DNA of 64,000 nucleotides from Desulfofundulus kuznetsovii DSM 6115 (lineage in GTDB: Bacteria; Bacillota; Desulfotomaculia; Desulfotomaculales; Desulfovirgulaceae), in assembly GCF_000214705.1 (NCBI RefSeq), contig NC_015573.1:74501-138500 (forward strand), in the 5' to 3' direction. The notes under the pieces were generated by a model. It made no database searches. It had not been told where the DNA came from and saw only the letters and a list, made by a program, of their open reading frames with translations. The stretch's first letter is position 1. Every line of letters starts with the position of its first letter. Shown here in pieces: positions 8,780-15,340 of the stretch. The position numbers and the translations under genes were made by a program.

Positions 8780-9331
8780 ATGGCTGAAGAAAAGGCAGCG
8801 GGACATAACCTGGAACATATACTTTTTTCTTTGCTGGATTATCAATCAAAACAGGGAGCAACCCACGATGACACCATGCTGATGCTCGGGCTTTTGAACC
8901 TGCTGGGGATCGTGAGCTTGATGAATAAGCAAATGGGCGGCGTAGTTTCCCGGGCGGTAATGGCGGACCCCAATCCCATGCTCAATACCCTTTTACAGAT
9001 GATGGGCGGCATGCCGGGCGGCCCGCCGCCGGGTCAACCGCCCACCCCGGAGCAGAATGCCCCTCCTTTACCGTTAAACCCGGCCCTGCTGATGGCGCTG
9101 ATGAACCAGCAGCCGGGACAGGGGCCCGACCCGGCCGTGCTGCTCAGCCTTTTGGGCAGCATGATGGGTGCTCAGGGGGCACCACCCCGGCGGCCGCCGC
9201 CGGCAGTTCCGGCAACCATGGATGCAAAGAAAACCGTTTCTCCTTCCGCTTCTCCTCCCGCCGGGGGTGGCGAAGTAAAACAGAAAGTGGTGAAGTGGGG
9301 TTCACATCTGGAAAAAGAAAAACGGGCCTGA
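8780..9331 (+). CDS. Unrecognised protein, family A copy 2
   Basis: 183 residues. The N-terminal region LEHILFSLLDYQ and LMLGLLNLLGIVSLMNKQ matches family A copy 1. The remainder is Met/Pro/Gly/Gln-rich low complexity (LLQMMGGMPGGPPPGQPP) with repeated LLxLLxxMMG blocks, then a Lys-rich end. It diverges from family B copy 2, the two starts being about 120 bases apart, so a shared control region is possible. The start ATG follows GGAAGGGGG. A strong terminator ends it. The low-complexity sequence suggests a structural or coat-like protein (inference only). Confidence 0.58.
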   Translation: MAEEKAAGHNLEHILFSLLDYQSKQGATHDDTMLMLGLLNLLGIVSLMNKQMGGVVSRAVMADPNPMLNTLLQMMGGMPGGPPPGQPPTPEQNAPPLPLNPALLMALMNQQPGQGPDPAVLLSLLGSMMGAQGAPPRRPPPAVPATMDAKKTVSPSASPPAGGGEVKQKVVKWGSHLEKEKRA

Positions 9332-9341
9332 TCCAGATGAG

Positions 9342-9381
9342 TCGGCCGGCTCCACATGGTGCCGGCCGCACATATTTTTTG
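9342..9381 (+). terminator. Rho-independent terminator after family A copy 2
   Basis: TCGGCCGGC and GCCGGCCG form a GC-rich stem around a 10-base loop, followed by CATATTTTTTG. Confidence 0.75.
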
Positions 9382-9424
9382 CCCCGGGGAAGAACATTAA
9401 CAGCGTGGGTGTTTATGGTGCTGG

Positions 9425-9770
9425 GCCGCCCCGGTTAGTTATGCGACAGTATCTTAAAGGATACTGTTGCAAAACCAGAAATTAGATGGGCGGCGGTCGT
9501 CCCTTAAGGAGCGACATTGCGGAGGGCCGGATACGAAACACGGCGCTGCCGAGGTTAGCAAACCGGCAGCGCGAATCGCGCTGGTACCAGTATCGATATA
9601 ATGATTGGGTTACTTAGGCTGTTACTATTCATAAGATAAAGTATACTTCCGGCGCATATGCAGCGCTGCCAGGTTTGCTCCGAGGCAAGCCGATGTTTCG
9701 TCCGGCCCGGAGCACGGAGCGACGGGGGACGACCGCCGCCCCGATAGTTAATTCGACAGTATCTAAAGGG
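9425..9770. repeat. Structured non-coding repeat region (direct and inverted repeats)
   Basis: The gap 9382-9782 has no convincing gene. A 36-base unit at 9425-9460 (begins GCCGCCCCGGTTAGTTATGC) recurs in direct orientation at 9735-9769. The left unit folds into a hairpin (GCGACAGTATC with GATACTGTTGC). Between the units, 9488-9544 is the approximate reverse complement of 9689-9742 (shared GGGCGGCGGTCGTCCC and CCGGA-CGAAACA blocks), and GCGCTGCCG...CGGCAGCGC at 9543-9572 is a perfect 9-bp hairpin. It could be a small non-autonomous mobile element, or a structured leader of the HMA-like gene just downstream. Confidence 0.55.
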
Positions 9771-9782
9771 GGGCGAAATTTC

Positions 9783-10004
9783 ATGGGGAATTCCGTTATG
9801 ACCACTTTTCGGGTTGGCGGGTTGTGGGACGAGCAGGGTAGTAAAGAAATTGAACATAACCTGATCCAGCTCGACGGGGTGGAAGAGGTGCGCGTTTCTC
9901 TGGAAAACGGTACCGTGGATGTACGTTACGATCCGGAGGTCATTCGCCGGGAATACCTGGAACGCACCCTGGACTCCCTGGGTTACTCACCGTACGTGCG
10001 TTGA
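9783..10004 (+). CDS. HMA-like small protein lacking the CxxC metal site
   Basis: 73 residues with the ferredoxin-like HMA pattern: beta strand TTFRVGGLWDEQ, helix KEIEHNLIQLDGVEEVRVSL, strand GTVDVRYDP, then a helix ending TLDSLGYSP. In metallochaperones such as CopZ the first loop is MxCxxC. Here it is GGLWDEQ with no cysteines, so direct soft-metal binding as in CopZ is unlikely. The ATG at 9783 follows AAAGGGGGGCG. The longer open frame from 9675 runs through the structured repeat and is rejected as a start. ZIP and YdcZ transporters are downstream. Confidence 0.68.
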   Translation: MGNSVMTTFRVGGLWDEQGSKEIEHNLIQLDGVEEVRVSLENGTVDVRYDPEVIRREYLERTLDSLGYSPYVR

Positions 10005-10103
10005 ACCATGCTACGGTCGGTACGGTCCAGGGGAGCTGAAAATATGCGGGTTTAAGGACCACCGGTCCCGCTCTGAAAGATATGAAGGTGGAGGGGATCT
10101 TAA

Positions 10104-10550
10104 TTGAGCGTCAGGTTGCTGGCCCTGGCTATTGCCGCCCTCTCCGGGGTGACCATGGCCGTGCAGGGGTCTTTAAATGCGGCTCTGGGCAAAGTGCTCG
10201 GCTTGCTGGAAACCACCTTTGTGGTTCACCTGGTGGGTTTAGCTCTGGTAACGGTGCTTTTGTTTGGCTTTCGCCTGGGGGACGGCCGGCTGGCCGACTA
10301 CGCCCAGGCGCCGTGGTATTACTACCTGGGTGGTATCCTTGGGGTTGCGATCGTCTATCTGGTAATGCGCAGCATTCCCAGGGTGGGAGTGGCGCCGGCC
10401 ACCACGGCGATTATTATTGGGCAGGTACTCACCGCCAGCTTAATTGATCACCTGGGCCTGTTCGGCCTGGAAAGGCTTCCCTTCACATGGCACCGTGTGG
10501 TGGGCACCCTGCTCATGGCCGGGGGAGCGTGGTTTTTGTTAAAAAAATAG
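10104..10550 (+). CDS. DMT-superfamily YdcZ (DUF606) membrane protein
   Basis: 148 residues with five hydrophobic segments: SVRLLALAIAALSGVTMAVQ with the family's N-terminal GSLNAALG, then FVVHLVGLALVTVLLFGF, YYLGGILGVAIVYLVM, APATTAIIIGQVLTASLIDH and a final VVGTLLMAGGAWFLLKK. These small half-size DMT proteins usually act as dimers or pairs, and the substrate is unknown. The TTG start has GGAGGGGATC 5 bases upstream. The 3' end overlaps the convergent ZIP gene by 12 bases. Confidence 0.85.
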   Translation: MSVRLLALAIAALSGVTMAVQGSLNAALGKVLGLLETTFVVHLVGLALVTVLLFGFRLGDGRLADYAQAPWYYYLGGILGVAIVYLVMRSIPRVGVAPATTAIIIGQVLTASLIDHLGLFGLERLPFTWHRVVGTLLMAGGAWFLLKK

Positions 10551-11321
10551 GTTCAGGAAGAACACCAGGACAATTCCCCCAAAAAGTCCCAGATAGGCCA
10601 TGGGCGGGTGCAGGCGCAGGCATTCGGGCAGCAGTTTTGCTTTAACGATGTAGGCCATAGCCCCCGCGGCCAGGGCCAGGAGGGAAGATAGAAAGGCCGG
10701 GGAAGTGTGGGTGAGCAAAAGGCCCAACCAGCAACCCAGGGGAGTAACCAGGCTGACCAGCCCGTTTAAAAACAATACCACCGGCGGGGAAAGGCCCCCG
10801 GCCGCCAGGGGAGCCGCTGTGGCCATCCCTTCGGGGATGTTGTGCAGGGCTATGGCCAGGGCGAGAAGGGGGCCCAGATGGCCTGGTTCTACAAATCCGG
10901 CGGCAATGGCCAGTCCTTCCGGTAAATCGTGCAAGGCGATCCCGGCGGCAATGAGGTACCCCATTTTCAGGTAGGTATAATCATGCTTACCCACCGGGCT
11001 TTCGCTGTTTAGAAACAGATCCAGGGCGACCATCAACAAAACTCCGGCGGTAAATCCCAAAACCCCCTGGGTTGCGCTGCCATAGCGCAGCGATGCGGGA
11101 ATCAAATCCAGGAGCACTACGGCCAGCATTACCCCTGCCGCCAGGCCGGAAAAAAGAGAAAAGGACCGCCGCCCCAGGCGGCCCCAGATAAGCACCAGCA
11201 TGGCCCCCAGACAGGTGCTCAAGCCGGCAAAAAGGGCCATAAGCAGTACCGAGGCCAAGATATTCACCTGCCAGATCTGGTTCCCGGGATGTAATTTAAT
11301 AATGCGGGCGGCAGCTGTCAT
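10539..11321 (-). CDS. ZIP-family divalent metal transporter
   Basis: 260 residues, about eight membrane segments. The two metal-site helices carry the ZIP signatures HDLPEGLAIAAG and HNIPEGMATAAP, whose His, Asn/Asp and Glu residues bind the transported ion. ZIP proteins import Zn(II), Fe(II) or Mn(II) into the cytoplasm. The ion cannot be assigned. There is no His-rich cytoplasmic loop. It is convergent with the YdcZ gene. Confidence 0.88.
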   Translation of the reverse strand: MTAAARIIKLHPGNQIWQVNILASVLLMALFAGLSTCLGAMLVLIWGRLGRRSFSLFSGLAAGVMLAVVLLDLIPASLRYGSATQGVLGFTAGVLLMVALDLFLNSESPVGKHDYTYLKMGYLIAAGIALHDLPEGLAIAAGFVEPGHLGPLLALAIALHNIPEGMATAAPLAAGGLSPPVVLFLNGLVSLVTPLGCWLGLLLTHTSPAFLSSLLALAAGAMAYIVKAKLLPECLRLHPPMAYLGLFGGIVLVFFLNLFF

Positions 11322-11408
11322 TTCATAAGGCAGAATGGATGAGCGCCGCCCGAAATTTTTCCACTGCTAAATTATATTAATTCTGGCAGGCGGATAATAC
11401 CAGAGGTA

Positions 11409-11957
11409 TTAAATGGCTGATTGGGAGCCTGGAAGGACTATCACCTGCCCGGGGTAGATTTCATTGGGGTTGGCCGGGCTGTTCAATTCAATGAGGGTGG
11501 AAAGAGGTACGTCAAAGCGGCGGGCAATCTGCCACAGGGTGTCCCCCGGCTGGATTACGTATGTTTCCCCACGGTCGCTTTGGGCAACATTTGCCCCCGT
11601 TACAATGCGTACAGGGGTGCCGATCTGCACCTGGGGAAAGAGTTCCTCAATATGGTGGTTGTGCATGCGGATACAGCCGTTGGAAACGGCCTTGCCGATG
11701 GAGCCGGGGTTATTTGTCCCGTGAATGCCGTAATTACCGCCGGGAATATCCAGCCCCATCCAGCGGGTACCCAGTACCCCGCCGGGGTTGATCATTTTGT
11801 TTACCACGTGGTAGTCCCCGGTGGGTGTGGGAGTTTCCGGCTTACCCACGGCCACCGGGTAGGTACGCACCAGGGTATCGCCCTGGAAATGATGCAGCCG
11901 CCTGAGGGCCGTTTCCACCAGCAGGTGGGTACCGGCAGTGATTCCTTTTCCTGACAT
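11409..11957 (-). CDS. L,D-transpeptidase (YkuD) with C-terminal LysM
   Basis: 182 residues. The catalytic YkuD domain occupies residues 1-125, with His79 in YGIHGTNNPGSIG and the nucleophile Cys95 in SNGCIRMH. A LysM domain follows (YVIQPGDTLWQIARRF...IYPGQVIVLP, about 132-178). The enzyme makes 3-3 peptide crosslinks in peptidoglycan. There is no signal peptide, as in Bacillus YkuD, where LysM is N-terminal. The order is reversed here. A mother-cell or spore role would fit (inference). GAGGGG lies upstream of the ATG. Confidence 0.88.
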   Translation of the reverse strand: MSGKGITAGTHLLVETALRRLHHFQGDTLVRTYPVAVGKPETPTPTGDYHVVNKMINPGGVLGTRWMGLDIPGGNYGIHGTNNPGSIGKAVSNGCIRMHNHHIEELFPQVQIGTPVRIVTGANVAQSDRGETYVIQPGDTLWQIARRFDVPLSTLIELNSPANPNEIYPGQVIVLPGSQSAI

Positions 11958-12224
11958 ATATGTCGCCCCTCCTCGTTATCACGGGATTTGCACCTTTTCA
12001 TCATGATATGAAGGGGCGATGGATTTTGATTTGACCACATTTTCAGGGTCAGCCATGCGACGGCAAAGGAAATTCCCGCTAACTTGTGGAGGAAGATTCT
12101 TAAATACCAGTTAAAAATAACCGAAGAGGAATTCTAGAAGTCTTTATTTTTTCGAGAAACGCCGGAAATCAACGAATCCCTGATATAACTGAATTTTTAG
12201 CAATAGAAGCCCGGATAACTTCAG

Positions 12225-12500
12225 TCAGGAGAGGTTCAATTTCTTTTCCATCTTGTATACCCAGGCAATGATCTCGGCCACCACCTGGTATAACTCGGGC
12301 GGTATTTCCCGGCCGGCACCCAGGCCGGTGAGGGTCAGGGCCAGTTCTTCATGGCGGTAAACGGGCACATTGTTTTCCCGCGCCAGCTTTTCAATTAACC
12401 CGGCCAGATAACCCCGCCCGGCTGCCACCACCCGGGGAGCGGCATCCTTTTCCGGGTCGTAGGCCAGGGCGGCTGCAGCCTTTGGTTTATCCTGGGACAT
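12225..12500 (-). CDS. ylqH: FlhB C-terminal-like protein (FlhX/YlqH type)
   Basis: 91 residues matching only the cytoplasmic export-switch part of FlhB/EscU: ALAYDPEKDAAPRVVAAGRG and the tail VPVYRHEELALTLTGLGAGREIPPELYQVVAEIIAWVYKM. The FlhB autocleavage motif NPTH is absent. The position is occupied by ALAYDPEK. B. subtilis has the same stand-alone protein (YlqH) beside FliK-like YlqG, as here. The ATG at 12500 follows GAAAGGAGC. An earlier in-frame ATG at 12557 lies in a dispersed repeat and is unlikely. Confidence 0.85.
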   Translation of the reverse strand: MSQDKPKAAAALAYDPEKDAAPRVVAAGRGYLAGLIEKLARENNVPVYRHEELALTLTGLGAGREIPPELYQVVAEIIAWVYKMEKKLNLS

Positions 12501-12518
12501 GGCGGCAGCTCCTTTCGC

Positions 12519-12570
12519 GTAAATATTCAGTGAACCCGGTTGGATGCGGCCCAGCACTCACCCAAATATG
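12519..12570 (-). repeat. 52-bp dispersed repeat, copy 1
   Basis: Read on the minus strand it begins CATATTTGGGTGAGTGCTGG and ends CACTGAATATTTAC. It is identical in 50 of 52 positions to 26458-26509, which lies in the opposite orientation. It sits between the FliK-like and FlhB-like genes, just upstream of the FlhB-like ribosome site. Confidence 0.85.
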
Positions 12571-12667
12571 ACTTTGCTCCCGGTGTTTCAGGTCTAATTG
12601 ATGTTTTCGCTCCGGACAGCGCCGCACCCTTGTCATAACGGTTCTACTGAATATTACCTTTTCGCTT

Positions 12668-13609
12668 TTAAACCAGCGCGTTTACGGGCCGGTAGGGCGG
12701 CGGTTCGTGGGGGCGCAGCAGTTCACAGATACAGGAGATCCTTCGTGCGGTGACCTGAATATCATCAATGGAATACCCCAGGGCAGCCAGCCTGTCCCTT
12801 AGCTCCCCGGCGGCCTTTTTAAAAAGGGAGACGAAGTTTTCTTTTGCCACGGCCACCCTGGCCGTAAGTCCCGCCCTGCCCCGGGTCAGGTAAACCCAGG
12901 TTTCCCCCAGAACCGGGGTCTCCACCCGCACCACCAGGGCCAGGGGGAAGTCCTGCTCACCTTTCTTACCGGCCCGGCTGTCCACCATATACAGCTCGCC
13001 GTGTATTCCCTTCCCGCGAAAGGTGAAAAAGCTCACCATTTCCTGGTCCGGGAAAATTGGTACCGCCTGGTTCAACACCTCCTGCCCCCGGGGTGTGGCT
13101 TCTTTGCTTCCCAGGAGGTAGTCCAGGGCCTGCTTCACCTTGCCCGGATCAAAGCGTAAATCCAGGGTTTCCAGCCACACCCGGGCGGCCCAGAAGGCCG
13201 CCCGCTCCCGGGGAGGTAGATCCCTGGCGGCAGAGAAAAGCATCTCCACCAGGGAGCGGTCCAGGGGCAGCTGCCACTTGAGCATTTCCTGCAGCAACTT
13301 TGTGATTTCGGGGCCGGCGGGCATGCCCAGGACTCTGGCCATGGTTGCCAGTGCCGCGTTCTCGTCCGGTGTACCGGTGAGGTGCTGCAGGTGCAGGGTC
13401 TCGGGGGTAACCTCACGCACCAGGGCCCAGAACGTGGCCGGCGGGGAAGGTATCTCCCCCGTGGCCGTGAAGGTCTGGCCGCCTATGCGCACCGCGGCGA
13501 GACCGTTTTCCACCCTCAGGACCTCCACCTGCACCATTTGCCCCGGCTGCAGGGAAGTTGCCGTTTGCAGTTCAACAGCGGGGTTCAGGAAAATGCCCGA
13601 AATCTGCAT
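12668..13609 (-). CDS. ylqG: FliK-like flagellar hook-length control domain protein (YlqG type)
   Basis: 313 residues. The N-terminal 60 residues form a small beta domain (LQPGQMVQVEVLRVENGLAAVRIG). The middle is helical. The last 110 residues (LGETWVYLTRGRAGLTARVAVAKENFVSLF then ELRDRLAALGYSIDDIQV) match the FliK C-terminal Flg_hook fold that talks to FlhB in type III export. It lies upstream of, and on the same strand as, the FlhB-like gene, the same pairing as ylqG-ylqH in Bacillus. No other flagellar genes are in view. The ribosome site is weak. Confidence 0.75.
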   Translation of the reverse strand: MQISGIFLNPAVELQTATSLQPGQMVQVEVLRVENGLAAVRIGGQTFTATGEIPSPPATFWALVREVTPETLHLQHLTGTPDENAALATMARVLGMPAGPEITKLLQEMLKWQLPLDRSLVEMLFSAARDLPPRERAAFWAARVWLETLDLRFDPGKVKQALDYLLGSKEATPRGQEVLNQAVPIFPDQEMVSFFTFRGKGIHGELYMVDSRAGKKGEQDFPLALVVRVETPVLGETWVYLTRGRAGLTARVAVAKENFVSLFKKAAGELRDRLAALGYSIDDIQVTARRISCICELLRPHEPPPYRPVNALV

Positions 13610-13777
13610 AAGTCAATTATACCATTTCCTGTTATCGTGAACAATGGGAGGGGTGCCCATCATCTGCTGGCCGGCAATGAAAAGCCGTTTTATTTCCAGC
13701 GATTGTTTACAAAATGTCTGAAAATTGATATCATGCTATTAAGCAATCGCCATAGTTGTGGAAAGGGAGTGCGTTCC

Positions 13778-14356
13778 ATGCCGTTTCAGCATAAAAGGCA
13801 AACGAAAATTTATTATACTTATGCGGATTATGCTTCATTGCCGGAAGAAGAAAGGTGTGAAATCATTGATGGCGTGCTGTATATGCAGGCCGCTCCATCC
13901 AGGATTCACCAGGAAATCTTGATGGAACTTTCAAGGCAGATAGCAAATTATCTGGCGGGTAAGCCATGTAAAGTCTACCCGGCGCCGTTTTGCGTAAGGC
14001 TGCCGGATGGTGATGAAAAAGGCGATGAGGATATCAAAACAGTGGTGGAACCCGACATAAGCATTGTCTGCGACCAATCCAAATTAGACGGGCGGGGATG
14101 TATAGGCGCCCCCGATATGATAGTTGAGATTACTTCGCCATCTTCGGCGAGGAAGGACAGGTTGGAAAAGTTTTATAAATATGAGAGGGCCGGTGTGAAA
14201 GAATACTGGATCGTGGAACCGGAAGAAAAGTTGGTCAGCGTATTTGTGCAGGGCGACAATAATAGATACGGCAGGCCGGATATTTACACAGAAGGCGATG
14301 AAATAAAAGTGAGTATATTTCCGGATCTTGTAATAAGCCTGAAGAATATTTTTTGA
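13778..14356 (+). CDS. Uma2-family (DUF820) putative restriction endonuclease
   Basis: 192 residues. The fold is PD-(D/E)XK: EIIDGVLYM, VVEPDISIVCD with the acidic residue, GAPDMIVEITSPSSARKD with the E-x-T motif, then KFYKYERAGVKEYWIVEPEE. Uma2 proteins are abundant in cyanobacteria and Firmicutes, often in mobile or defence regions, and few are tested. The ATG at 13778 follows GAAAGGGAG. An open frame from 13382 upstream overlaps the FliK-like gene and is not used. A terminator follows. Confidence 0.85.
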   Translation: MPFQHKRQTKIYYTYADYASLPEEERCEIIDGVLYMQAAPSRIHQEILMELSRQIANYLAGKPCKVYPAPFCVRLPDGDEKGDEDIKTVVEPDISIVCDQSKLDGRGCIGAPDMIVEITSPSSARKDRLEKFYKYERAGVKEYWIVEPEEKLVSVFVQGDNNRYGRPDIYTEGDEIKVSIFPDLVISLKNIF

Positions 14357-14423
14357 CCTTATAGAGGGGCCGCTTAAATGAAGCAGGGGATTTCTGGTGG
14401 TGGATACAAAAGCCATGCTCAAT

Positions 14424-14485
14424 CTCCTTATTATGGGAGTTGGACGGGACTACCTGCACATTCCCATTATAAGGAGTTTTTTTAT
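14424..14485 (+). terminator. Rho-independent terminator after the Uma2 gene
   Basis: CTCCTTATTATGGGA pairs with TCCCATTATAAGGAG (14 of 15) around a 23-base loop, followed by TTTTTTTAT. Confidence 0.75.
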
Positions 14486-14502
14486 AGAACAGGAAAATGC
14501 AG

Positions 14503-14546
14503 TTGTATTCAGTGATGTATATTTATATAATATACACAGGGTATAT
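14503..14546 (+). promoter_or_regulatory. vapBC promoter and likely autoregulatory operator
   Basis: TTGTAT at 14503-14508 and TATAAT at 14526-14531 are spaced by 17 bases, a good sigma-A promoter. An inverted repeat ATATAC(5)GTATAT at 14530-14546 overlaps the -10 and start region, where a VapB dimer would be expected to bind. Confidence 0.6.
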
Positions 14547-14562
14547 ACAAGGGGGTGATGGC

Positions 14563-14838
14563 TTGGAAAAAACCAGACTAACCCCAATCCGGTTTCCAGT
14601 TGACCTGCTGCTTGAGCTGGACAGGTTTGTCGGTCAGGGGCAGAGGAGCAAGTTTATTATTGAAGCCACGCAAAAGGAATTGCTCCGGTTAAAACAAAAG
14701 AAGGCTTTACAGTCGACGGCCGGAATTTTCAAGAAAGAGGATTACCCCGGTTTTGCCGGGCCGGAAGATGTTTCCTCCTGGGTTCGCCGGTTGAGGGAGG
14801 AAGCGGAAGCCCGGAGGAGGGAGATTTTTGGCCACTAA
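14563..14838 (+). CDS. vapB: Ribbon-helix-helix antitoxin of VapBC pair
   Basis: 91 residues from a TTG that follows AAGGGGGTGATG. Residues 4-38 (RLTPIRFPVDLLLELDRFVG...RSKFIIEATQKEL) are a ribbon-helix-helix DNA-binding domain. The C-terminal half, with SSWVRRLREEAEARR, is the expected toxin-wrapping tail. It overlaps the PIN toxin gene by 11 bases. Antitoxin and toxin together probably repress their own promoter. Confidence 0.8.
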   Translation: MEKTRLTPIRFPVDLLLELDRFVGQGQRSKFIIEATQKELLRLKQKKALQSTAGIFKKEDYPGFAGPEDVSSWVRRLREEAEARRREIFGH

Positions 14839-15217
14839 TGGTTTTTTACTGGATACCACGATTTTAATAGATTTTTTACGCGGCAGAAAAGAAGCAATAG
14901 ATATGCTTAACAGACTGGTTGAGGCAGGCCCCCTGGCATGCTGTCCGGTTACAGTGGCCGAGGTTTTTTCGGGAGCAAGGCCCGAGGAACTGCCTAAAAT
15001 AGAAGAATTTTTCGAAGCCCTGCTTTTTTATCCTGTTGGATACAAAACAGCCCGTCGGGCCGGTTTGTACCGGAGGGAATACGGGAAAAAAGGCATCACC
15101 CTGAGCATTTCGGATACCATTATTGCCGCGGTGGCGGTGGAAAATTCCCTGACTCTGGTTACAAAGAACGTGAGGCACTTTCCCATGCCGGAACTGGCTG
15201 TAATTGAGCACGGTTAA
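14828..15217 (+). CDS. vapC: VapC-type PIN-domain toxin ribonuclease
   Basis: 129 residues from a TTG inside the end of the antitoxin gene. The acidic metal-binding residues of PIN nucleases are present: Asp in LLDTTILIDFL, Glu in VTVAEVFSGA, Asp in SISDTIIAA, and the closing TKNVRHF. VapC toxins cleave tRNA or rRNA. The gene lies directly before the large defence operon. This is a common neighbourhood, and the pair may stabilise the island (inference). Confidence 0.85.
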   Translation: MATNGFLLDTTILIDFLRGRKEAIDMLNRLVEAGPLACCPVTVAEVFSGARPEELPKIEEFFEALLFYPVGYKTARRAGLYRREYGKKGITLSISDTIIAAVAVENSLTLVTKNVRHFPMPELAVIEHG

Positions 15218-15256
15218 CTTTATATAGCGGTCGATATAGCGCTCGCCGCCCGGCAA

Positions 15257-15279
15257 CCGGTCAACCCCGCAAAGACCGG
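15257..15279. promoter_or_regulatory. Inverted repeat upstream of the defence operon
   Basis: CCGGTC and GACCGG are separated by 11 bases in the 123-base gap before the DUF499 gene. It could be an operator or an RNA hairpin. No regulator gene is identified. Confidence 0.3.
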
Positions 15280-15340
15280 GCGGGGGATAATACGGAATCC
15301 GCAGCGGAAACCGGGAGCTAAGAACTGGAGGTCCGAAAAA

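Noticed and set aside
9425-9770. A NiCo, cobalamin or other known riboswitch before the HMA-like gene
   Set aside because: I could not match the conserved bases of any class I know, so only a structured repeat is reported.
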